Part shown: positions 1-5,295 of the stretch, piece after piece | Numbering within the stretch: the stretch's first letter is position 1 | Layout: every line of letters begins with the position of its first letter | Assembly: GCA_020201415.1 (NCBI GenBank) | Contig: JAIVGW010000243.1 | Coordinates: 1 to 6,591, forward strand | Direction of reading: 5' to 3' | DNA length: 6,591 nt | Origin: Lentisphaerota bacterium | Lineage (GTDB): Bacteria > Verrucomicrobiota > Kiritimatiellia > JAAZAB01 | The notes under the pieces: generated by a model | Database searches by the model: none | What the model was told of the DNA's origin: nothing | The model's input: only the letters and a program-made list of their open reading frames with translations | Translations under genes and position numbers: made by a program

Positions 1-55
1 TGCTGTGTTCCATATAAAGGTTCAATAATTACCCGGTTTTCATTTGCAGCTCCCC

Positions 56-80
56 GGAGCGGAATGTGTGAACATTCCGG
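56..80 (+). repeat. Solo type B REP (outer end of left cluster)
   Basis: It is a perfect type B unit. Only the last bases of the REPIN spacer (CTCCCC) remain before it, so it looks like half of a broken REPIN. Confidence 0.88.
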
Positions 81-98
81 CTCTCCATGCACGCCCCT

Positions 99-123
99 CC
101 GGAATTCTCACGAATTCCGCTCC
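99..123 (-). repeat. Solo type A REP
   Basis: It is a perfect type A unit, followed 12 bp later by another A unit in the same orientation. Both are followed or preceded by the linker motif CCATGCACG. Confidence 0.88.
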
Positions 124-135
124 ATGCACGACCAC

Positions 136-210
136 CCGGAATTCTCACGAATTCCGCTCCACCATGCGTGTCGGCTCCGCTCCCCGGAGCGGAATGTGTG
201 AACATTCCGG
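136..210. repeat. REPIN: A(-), 25-bp spacer, B(+), at the break point of the beta-helix gene
   Basis: Type A REP (136-160), spacer (161-185, ACCATGCGTGTCGG start) and type B REP (186-210) form the same 75-bp unit as in the right-hand array, differing by one spacer base (G for A). Its right edge at 210 is where the beta-helix coding sequence stops being recognisable. Confidence 0.92.
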
Positions 211-675
211 CTGATGCATATGCGCGCATCATCGCGCCAATCGCCGCCAATGCCGCGCCAGACATCCCGTTCGCTGCCGCCCTCACCGCACTGGCGAACA
301 TGAACCCCAGTGTGCCGGCGGAAGTGCGAACCGCCGCGAAACCCCGGCACTTACCCTCGCCATCAATGATCACGTCGGCCGGGTCTCCACTGCGGCCCCG
401 GAAAGTTAAAGCCTTGTCGTTGGCATACACCACATTGCTGCCCTCGTAGAACGACGGTGTTGCCGATGCCGTGTACCGCCCGGAATCAATCCAAATGGTG
501 TCCCCGTGCAAAGCCACTTCAACCGCATCCTGAATATTACTGGCGGCCGTGGCCCATGATTCAAAAACACCATCGGGCACATTAGTGCCCTGCGCCACAT
601 AACGTTGCGCACTGGCCGGCGCCCAGGTCATGAGCAAGCCCAGGACAAAACAGGCTGTCTGCAGGATGTTTTTTT

Positions 676-3600
676 TTAGATTGGATCTGCATGTTGCTCC
701 TTGCCATTGAAATGGAAATCGGCAAAGGCCTCGGGGTCAAGACCTATCCCACGTTTCATTATTTCAGGATTGGTAACGAAAAGATCCGGAAAATCATGAA
801 CCCGACTTGCCATTGTATCACTGAAATATTCACCTTTTCCGATATCATCATCGTTCACGAAAGCCGCGAACCGCGGATTGGCGACCAGATTATCCTGTTC
901 GACATCATGCTCGCGGTTGTATTGAGCTATGGGCGGTCCCTCGGCGCGCCCGCCGAAGACACTGCGTTCGGTTTCCGGGGCGCGCAGGAAAAAACAATTG
1001 TTTTCCAGCATCATCCGCCCTGGCACGAGGTTGGCGCCCATCTTACCCCTGCTGTTGTCCGCCATCACGTTGTTTCGCACCTGGATGACCTGATGTTCGT
1101 CGGCATGCACGGGTACGCAGCGAATACTCGGACGGACAATTACGTTGTTTTCGATACGCACATCAGAAGAACCGCCAACGGCAATTCCGTCCCACCCGCC
1201 AATGGTCACGCAATTCCGCACTAGGATGTTCTCGGAAGCGGCGACCGTAAGGAGCTCGGGGCGGCTCTGGGAGTGGAAGATGCGCGTAATCCGGATATTC
1301 CGGCTGCGTAATATCCCGATCGCACCGTACCTCACACCCCCCAGAGCACCGCGCATATAATCCCGCAGGTACAGGCCATCTATATCAAGGCAGTCCTTGT
1401 TGTTGAAGAGCCAGAACGCACCGCGCAAGGTCAAGTTGTCGCCATCCAAAACAACCCTTTCTCCCGGATGGGCCTTAAACGTAATGCGGGCGTGTTCGTC
1501 GCCCGTTACGCGGATGCGAACCTTCTCATGATAAACGCCCGCGCCGATAAGCACCGTGTCACCGGGTCGGACGCAGTCGGCGGCGTGATTAAGCGTCCGC
1601 CACGCCTCTTCCCGGCTCAAGCCCGAGGCGCCGTCATCGCCCTCAAGCGCAACGTAGAGCGTACGCGGCAGTGGGTCCGACGAAGCGGTGGTAAAGACAA
1701 GGGTGGGAGCGGAAATCTCGACGGCTGCCACCGGGTGGCCCGCATCCGCGAAGGCCATAAATTCAATTCCGAAATAATACTGCGTGTCAGGTTTTAAACC
1801 GTTCAAACTGTATGTATTATAATTTTCCAAAGGATTGCTCGGATGAAATGCGCTGGCACTTGCGAGTGTTTGAGTATGCACCATCTCCGGGGTTAACCCC
1901 CAACGTATTTGGAAAACCGCGGGGTGCGAGGACCACCACTCGATATTCGCCGTCGTCGCACTGCGCGAGTGCACCACAGGCCCGTCCACCCGCAGCTTAA
2001 GTTTGCCGCCATGGCGTTGCAGTTCGCGATAAACGCCACACGCTCTTCCAAGCGGCCCGGCAACGGCAAACGCATGCGGATTTTCGAGTTCCAACCCGTC
2101 TTCCACGACGCGGTAATGGGGCGCAATCAACCGCGAATAGCGGTCGAACCGTTCTGCGCGCAACCGGTCCAAACTCAGGCTTTGACCGTTGGCTACCCAG
2201 ACCGCGCCACCTGCGGCATAACTATTGTAGTCGCTGTAAAGGATGGCGCTGTTTGAATCAACGCGCACCGCGGGACCACGCGTATTGTTGTAAATATTAC
2301 CTCGCAGGAAGATACCGGCGGAGTTTTTTACATCCACGGCCACGTCCGTGAAGTTCGCGAATTCGCATTGGGTCACGCGCAGGTCCTCCACCTTGTCGGC
2401 TTGAATCGGCAAACCAGCACCGTGGAAGCGGGCGTTGTGGAAACGGATGGCCCGGCTGTTGCGCAGCGCCACGGTGCCGGCAAAATCAAGGCGTTCGAAT
2501 TCAACGCCCGTCACACCGTCAATAGTCACCCCTCCCCACAGCACCACACGACCGATGCCCCGCCCCCGGATGCGCACCGGTTCACCATGATCACCGGCGT
2601 CGAACGCCAGACGCAGATCGGCGTCATAGACACCCGCCTCCAGGTAGAGTGTATCGCCCGGGGCAAGCTGTCCGAGCGCACGCGCCGGCGTCGCCCAGGC
2701 CGTGGCGATGGACAAGCCATCGGCGGCATCATTGCCATTGGTTGCAACGTAGAACACCGTTGCCTCATAGGGAAACGGACCTTGGTCCGTACCGTCCGGC
2801 CCCGTCCCGCGGAAGCGCGAATTCGACTGGAGCCTGAAATCCAGGTTGGCCGGATCGGCGAATTCCTCATCCCGGGCAATTGCATCCCCAAGGATGATGT
2901 TGCTTGAGTTCTCGTCGCCGCCAGAGGCGCTACCCATGAACGAATTTTTAGTTCTATGTTGCCCCCCATTGACCAGGTCTTTCAGGGCAATTGATCGGGT
3001 CAGGCTGTAATTTGCCACGCCCTTGATCTGAATGTCAACTCCGGCGTGCCCCCAGCTCAGGTTGCTGTCCATTTGACCGGTTGAATCCGCGCCGCCCCCG
3101 TGGAAGCGGATGCCATGATCCTTGCCACTGTAGGCATAGTTATGACGGAACACATCGTGGTTCACCCGGTTACCGAAGATATTTCCCGTGCCCATCGAGA
3201 ACTGCGAAAAGTTACCATACGCGGTGCAGTGCTCAAATACGTTGCTCCCGCGGTCATGGCTGATCAAGCCGATACCGCCAGCGTTCAAATAGGCCGTTAC
3301 ATCGCGTACGACCGTATGCCTGCCCAGCCATATATAAACACCCCAGGGAATAATGTCCGACTGCGTATCCCCACCGCTTATCCTTTTCAGCGGCTTGCTG
3401 CTGTGGAAACCCGTGAGGGCCAGCCCCTCCAGCACGACGCGCGTCGGCCATTTCAAAAAGATGCCGGCACGCGAATCGAGCACGGAAACCGTGTAGTGGT
3501 GCGCCTCCGGCGCCTGCATATCGGAGGGCGATATGTAAAGCATTGCCGACCCGGCATCGTAATGGAAGGTGCCGGGGCTGAACTCAACACCCGCGACGCT

Positions 3601-4014
3601 CGGTCGCGACTGAAGGATCTGGAGCGTGTCCACCTCATTGACCGCCTGCACGTTTTGAGCGAATCGCGCCTTATAAACATAGCGGTATCCCGCGACCGGC
3701 GCGAACACGGGGGCGGGCACATCGCCGCGCAACAGGACCGTACCGGGTATTTCCGCGCGAATGATGGTGTCTGACTCAAGGCTGCCCAGGTTTTCCCGGG
3801 AGACGGATTCCCGGTATTCACCCGGACCGATGGTCAGCGTGTCGCCCGGCGCCAAGGCGTCCACCCCCTTCTGGACCGTGGCAAATGCCGTATCCATACT
3901 GAGACCATCGTTGGTATCCGCCCCGTCAACACGCACAAAGCGCTCAGCGGCGGACGCCCCGGCCAGCCAGACGCATAAAATACCACAGCACAAAATCATG
4001 GTTTTCATTTGCAT
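676..4014 (-). CDS. Large secreted protein with three right-handed beta-helix modules and a fibronectin-III-like domain
   Basis: This is a 1112-residue protein. Residues 1-23 are a signal peptide (MQMKTMILCCGILCVWLAGASAA) with an A-S-A-A cleavage region and no lipobox. Three DUF1565-type entry segments of a parallel beta-helix follow: residues 26-67 (DTNDGLSMDTAFATVQKGVD, then APGDTLTIGPGEY), 421-463 (NDAADGLSIATAWATPARAL, then APGDTLYLEAGVY) and 786-828 (DDGASGLSREEAWRTLNHAA, then RPGDTVLIGAGVY). Each is followed by beta-helix rungs with typical N and V/I ladders (for example VRNCVTIGGWDGIAVGG and VRIENNVIV). Between modules two and three, about residues 678-776, lies a fibronectin-III-like domain (ANIEWWSSHPAVFQIRWG and SLNGLKPDTQYYFGIEF) of the sort found in front of purple-acid-phosphatase-like domains. 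Such proteins bind or cleave polysaccharides, often as lyases, but I see no defined catalytic triad, so activity is not assigned. No C-terminal sorting signal is obvious. The gene is unbroken, and its stop overlaps the start of the next beta-helix gene. Confidence 0.9.
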   Translation of the reverse strand: MQMKTMILCCGILCVWLAGASAAERFVRVDGADTNDGLSMDTAFATVQKGVDALAPGDTLTIGPGEYRESVSRENLGSLESDTIIRAEIPGTVLLRGDVPAPVFAPVAGYRYVYKARFAQNVQAVNEVDTLQILQSRPSVAGVEFSPGTFHYDAGSAMLYISPSDMQAPEAHHYTVSVLDSRAGIFLKWPTRVVLEGLALTGFHSSKPLKRISGGDTQSDIIPWGVYIWLGRHTVVRDVTAYLNAGGIGLISHDRGSNVFEHCTAYGNFSQFSMGTGNIFGNRVNHDVFRHNYAYSGKDHGIRFHGGGADSTGQMDSNLSWGHAGVDIQIKGVANYSLTRSIALKDLVNGGQHRTKNSFMGSASGGDENSSNIILGDAIARDEEFADPANLDFRLQSNSRFRGTGPDGTDQGPFPYEATVFYVATNGNDAADGLSIATAWATPARALGQLAPGDTLYLEAGVYDADLRLAFDAGDHGEPVRIRGRGIGRVVLWGGVTIDGVTGVEFERLDFAGTVALRNSRAIRFHNARFHGAGLPIQADKVEDLRVTQCEFANFTDVAVDVKNSAGIFLRGNIYNNTRGPAVRVDSNSAILYSDYNSYAAGGAVWVANGQSLSLDRLRAERFDRYSRLIAPHYRVVEDGLELENPHAFAVAGPLGRACGVYRELQRHGGKLKLRVDGPVVHSRSATTANIEWWSSHPAVFQIRWGLTPEMVHTQTLASASAFHPSNPLENYNTYSLNGLKPDTQYYFGIEFMAFADAGHPVAAVEISAPTLVFTTASSDPLPRTLYVALEGDDGASGLSREEAWRTLNHAADCVRPGDTVLIGAGVYHEKVRIRVTGDEHARITFKAHPGERVVLDGDNLTLRGAFWLFNNKDCLDIDGLYLRDYMRGALGGVRYGAIGILRSRNIRITRIFHSQSRPELLTVAASENILVRNCVTIGGWDGIAVGGSSDVRIENNVIVRPSIRCVPVHADEHQVIQVRNNVMADNSRGKMGANLVPGRMMLENNCFFLRAPETERSVFGGRAEGPPIAQYNREHDVEQDNLVANPRFAAFVNDDDIGKGEYFSDTMASRVHDFPDLFVTNPEIMKRGIGLDPEAFADFHFNGKEQHADPI
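685..690 (-). promoter_or_regulatory. Coupled start: overlapping stop/start of two beta-helix genes
   Basis: The ATG (688-690) lies inside the last codons of the 1112-residue gene, whose TAA is at 676-678. AAGGAG on the minus strand lies 4 nt upstream, also inside that gene. This arrangement predicts translational coupling within one message and is the reason for preferring this start over the TTG at 637. Confidence 0.5.
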
Positions 4015-4016
4015 GG

Positions 4017-4091
4017 TTATATTCCTTGTTTTTCCAAGTCGGCTATCTTTTTTTCCAGATTGTTAATGTTTTTATTATCTTTTTTTCGCAT
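4017..4091 (-). CDS. Possible 24-residue coiled-coil mini-ORF upstream of the beta-helix gene
   Basis: An A-rich stretch on the minus strand can be read from ATG (4091) to TAA (4017-4019) as a Lys/Asn/Glu-rich peptide containing NLEKKIADLEKQ, a heptad-like amphipathic helix. An in-frame ATG at 4115 would add eight residues (MPTSTAAA). The stop lies 2 nt before the ATG of the 1112-residue gene, and the Shine-Dalgarno sequence of that gene (AAGGA) is inside the last codons of the mini-ORF, so coupling is possible. Against it, no good ribosome binding site precedes either start, and A-rich leaders can give such peptides by chance. It could also be the C-terminal scrap of a lost gene. Confidence 0.3.
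   Translation of the reverse strand: MRKKDNKNINNLEKKIADLEKQGI
4022..4027 (-). promoter_or_regulatory. Ribosome binding site of the triple beta-helix gene
   Basis: On the minus strand AAGGAA is followed by about 7 nt and the ATG at 4014, normal Shine-Dalgarno spacing. It supports this ATG over the in-frame ATG two codons downstream (4008). Confidence 0.6.
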
Positions 4092-4170
4092 AGCGGCGGC
4101 GGTAGAAGTCGGCATGGCCCTCGCAGGCCGTGGCGGCCTGGTCCATCATGCGTTTCGGCTCCTTCCCCCC

Positions 4171-4195
4171 GGAGCGGAATGTGTGAACATTCCGT
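4171..4195 (+). repeat. Type B REP with spacer remnant, lacking its A partner
   Basis: The unit matches type B except for the final base (T instead of G). The preceding 4147-4170 still resembles the REPIN spacer (CATGCG, CGGCTCC and a C run), but no type A REP stands in front of it. It is a decayed REPIN half. It is followed by a linker (CCAACGCAGGCACC) identical to the one after the REPIN at 4911-4985. Confidence 0.85.
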
Positions 4196-4211
4196 CCAAC
4201 GCAGGCACCAC

Positions 4212-4236
4212 CCGGAATTCTCACGAATTCCGCTCC
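4212..4236 (-). repeat. Type A REP containing the RAYT stop codon
   Basis: It is a perfect type A unit. Read on the minus strand, its head and 5-prime arm encode the last RAYT codons GAG CGG AAT TCG, and the loop supplies TGA (4221-4223). The hairpin therefore overlaps the 3-prime end of the transposase message. Confidence 0.92.
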
Positions 4237-4829
4237 ACGGCCGCTATCCCTTCAGATTCCGGCCTTGCATTGGCTCTGCGCCGATTCACTTCCCGGTCAT
4301 AGATTTTCCAAATCTTCTCGCCATAATCGGCGTCACAAACATCCAAAGCCGGGTACCCCGCCGCTTGCGCACCGCGGTACACCCAGTCACGCGCGTCGGC
4401 TACCAGATTCTTGCGCACCGGATTCTCGGCAATGTAGAACGCGGTCTTGGTTAATGCACCGCGTTCGCGATCTGCTTCCCGCAACACCACGTCCCAAGGC
4501 TGACGCTGTAATTCAACGCCTTCAGGAAGTGCCCGGTTGACGAAACGCCGAAAGAAGCGCGCGGCCAGATCCTGATCACTGCCTTGCTCTAATCCCGCCC
4601 ACAAAAGGTGCAGGTGGTCGGGCATCAGACAGTAAACAAGACACATGATTCCGTGTCGCGCCAGCGCGTGGAACTGCATCTCGCGAAAGGCAACGTGAAA
4701 CTCCGGCGTCAGCCAGCCCGTGCGGCGGTCGACAATCGTCATATTCCAGTGCACGAAGGCATGGCCGCAATACCACGCCTTCGACAGTCGTTTCATGCGC
4801 CCTTGGGGAAAAGGTTCCTGCCGTGTCAT
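4221..4829 (-). CDS. REP-associated tyrosine transposase (RAYT, Y1/HUH, IS200-like)
   Basis: This is a 202-residue single-strand DNA transposase of the Y1_Tnp/IS200-like superfamily, predicted to act on the REP hairpins around it. The HUH metal-binding motif is clear at residues 69-76 (MPDHLHLL, H72 and H74). The catalytic tyrosine is very probably Y132 in AFYIAENPVRKNLV (residues 130-143), a hallmark of RAYTs. The N-terminal RRTGWL (35-40), LAARFFRRFVNR (88-99) and C-terminal WKIYDREV (174-181) also fit RAYTs as I recall them from Verrucomicrobia-like bacteria. I chose the ATG at 4829 because MTRQEPFPQGR looks like the family N-terminus; a GTG at 4856 in frame would add nine residues but starts right beside a REP. 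The last four codons (E-R-N-S) and the TGA stop lie inside a type A REP (4212-4236), so the tail after about residue 185 may be repeat-shaped rather than ancestral. No TnpB, accessory gene or cargo is present. The frame is intact and all key residues are present, so the enzyme may be active. Confidence 0.93.
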   Translation of the reverse strand: MTRQEPFPQGRMKRLSKAWYCGHAFVHWNMTIVDRRTGWLTPEFHVAFREMQFHALARHGIMCLVYCLMPDHLHLLWAGLEQGSDQDLAARFFRRFVNRALPEGVELQRQPWDVVLREADRERGALTKTAFYIAENPVRKNLVADARDWVYRGAQAAGYPALDVCDADYGEKIWKIYDREVNRRRANARPESEGIAAVERNS

Positions 4830-4859
4830 TGTCTTTTCTGAATGCTCCACTTTCACCCC

Positions 4860-4884
4860 CCGGAATTCTCACGAATTCCGCTCC
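4860..4884 (-). repeat. Solo type A REP, upstream of RAYT start
   Basis: It matches the type A consensus exactly. It lies 30 bp before the chosen RAYT ATG (4829) and only 3 bp before the alternative GTG (4856). A run of six C (4856-4861) marks its outer edge. Confidence 0.9.
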
Positions 4885-4910
4885 ATTTGCTCCGCTTGCA
4901 TTTCCCCCCC

Positions 4911-4985
4911 CCGGAATTCTCACGAATTCCGCTCCACCATGCGTATCGGCTCCGCTCCCCGGAGCGGAATGTGTGAACATTCCGG
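4911..4985. repeat. REPIN: A(-), 25-bp spacer, B(+)
   Basis: A type A REP (4911-4935) and an inverted type B REP (4961-4985) are separated by a spacer starting ACCATGCGTATCGG and ending CTCCGCTCCCC. The whole 75 bp can fold into one long hairpin with four mismatched positions, because the two arms are of different type. A run of nine C (4904-4912) precedes it. Confidence 0.92.
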
Positions 4986-5011
4986 CCAACGCAGGCACCG
5001 TCCTTATTCAC

Positions 5012-5086
5012 CCGGAATTCTCACGAATTCCGCTCCACCATGCGTATCGGCTCCGCTCCCCGGAGCGGAATGTGTGAACATTCCGG
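5012..5086. repeat. REPIN: A(-), 25-bp spacer, B(+)
   Basis: Type A REP (5012-5036), spacer (5037-5061) and type B REP (5062-5086) are identical to the unit at 4911-4985, spacer included, which points to recent duplication or gene conversion. Confidence 0.92.
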
Positions 5087-5104
5087 TTCTTCAGGCACGA
5101 CCTC

Positions 5105-5129
5105 CCGGAATTCTCACGAATTCCGCTCC
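5105..5129 (-). repeat. Solo type A REP
   Basis: It is a perfect type A unit with no type B partner; a 10-bp linker leads to the next REPIN. Its absence of a spacer suggests a REPIN that lost its other half, or independent insertion of a single REP. Confidence 0.88.
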
Positions 5130-5139
5130 ATTGCACCCC

Positions 5140-5215
5140 CCGGAATTCTTACGAATTCCGCTCCACCATGCGTGTCAGCTCCGCTTCCCCGGAGCGGAAT
5201 GTGTGAACATTCCGG
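5140..5215. repeat. REPIN: variant A(-) with GTAA loop, 26-bp spacer, B(+)
   Basis: The type A half (5140-5164) has loop GTAA instead of GTGA on the minus strand; its stem is unchanged. The spacer (5165-5190) carries small changes relative to the other REPINs (CAGCTCCGCTTCCCC end, one base longer). The type B half (5191-5215) is perfect. Confidence 0.9.
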
Positions 5216-5234
5216 TTCTTCCATGCTCGCCCTT

Positions 5235-5259
5235 CCGGAATTCTCACGAATTCCGCTCC
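5235..5259 (-). repeat. Solo type A REP
   Basis: It is a perfect type A unit, 11 bp from the next type A unit in the same orientation. No type B partner is adjacent. Confidence 0.88.
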
Positions 5260-5270
5260 ACAGGCAATAC

Positions 5271-5295
5271 CCGGAATTCTCACGAATTCCGCTCC
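5271..5295 (-). repeat. Solo type A REP ending the signal-peptide leader
   Basis: This outermost unit of the array forms the junction with the coding remnant at 5438-5280. Its loop TGA (5280-5282) is the stop codon of that frame. Confidence 0.88.

Larger units (their letters stand above)
29..690 (-). pseudogene. Beta-helix (DUF1565-type) secreted protein, frameshifted in the signal peptide and truncated by REPs
   Basis: A good Shine-Dalgarno (AAGGAG) precedes an ATG at 690 that overlaps the end of the upstream gene by 15 nt. From that ATG the frame fails after an A9 tract (669-677). With one A fewer it would read MQIQSKKNILQTACFVLGLL and on through MTWAPASAQ, an ideal signal peptide. The remaining frame is open from a TTG at 637. 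Then comes a DUF1565-like entry (ESWATAASNIQDAVE, GDTIWIDSGRYT, FRGRSGDPADVIIDGEG), similar to the modules of the upstream gene. Beta-helix sequence is recognisable to about position 211, where a type B REP begins. Beyond that the frame only translates REPs (for example GMFTHSAPG and EFVRIPGG) until TAA at 29-31. About 155 real residues remain, far short of a complete beta-helix, so this is probably a relic; a functional short product cannot be excluded. Confidence 0.7.
4171..4884 (-). mobile_element. RAYT unit: transposase gene bracketed by REPs
   Basis: On the coding strand the order is type A REP (4884-4860), RAYT gene, type A REP (4236-4212), then a type B REP in opposite orientation (4195-4171). 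The gene is therefore flanked by direct A repeats, and the outermost pair is inverted, as the two ends of an IS200-like element would be. In RAYT systems the transposase is normally a single-copy gene flanked by the REPs it is thought to mobilise in trans. The boundaries given are those of the outermost REPs; I see no convincing target-site signature, and none is expected for this family. Confidence 0.6.
4860..5295. repeat. REP/REPIN array upstream of the RAYT gene (10 REPs)
   Basis: This gene-free stretch of about 435 bp holds seven type A REPs on the minus strand and three type B REPs on the plus strand, listed separately below. Each REP is 25 bp: head GGAG, 8-bp stem, 4-nt loop, final G. 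Type A arms are CGGAATTC and GAATTCCG; type B arms are CGGAATGT and ACATTCCG. The loop is GTGA in both. Linkers between units are 10-26 bp and share short motifs such as GGCAC and CCATGC. No promoter or gene is evident. Open frames through this stretch are products of the repeats. Confidence 0.92.

Noticed and set aside
1..13. Start of another minus-strand gene (ATGGAACAC at 13)
   Set aside because: No ribosome binding site precedes it, and only four codons lie in the window.
2368..3774. Plus-strand open frames of 179 and 224 codons opposite the triple beta-helix gene
   Set aside because: They lie wholly antisense to an intact 1112-residue gene with signal peptide and domain repeats.
4171..4884. 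Conventional IS200/IS605 insertion sequence with TnpB or as a self-contained element
   Set aside because: No TnpB frame, and the transposase has RAYT-type motifs and is surrounded by many REPs rather than by one pair of ends.
4576..4998. Minus-strand 140-codon frame overlapping the RAYT start
   Set aside because: Its first part is REP-encoded and its remainder is the RAYT gene in the wrong frame.
4860..5295. CRISPR array
   Set aside because: Repeats are palindromic, occur in two orientations and two sequence types, linkers are short, uneven and partly shared, and no cas gene is present.
4171..5295. REP hairpins as intrinsic terminators
   Set aside because: No U tract follows the stems on either strand; effects on message stability or Rho-dependent termination remain possible but cannot be shown here.
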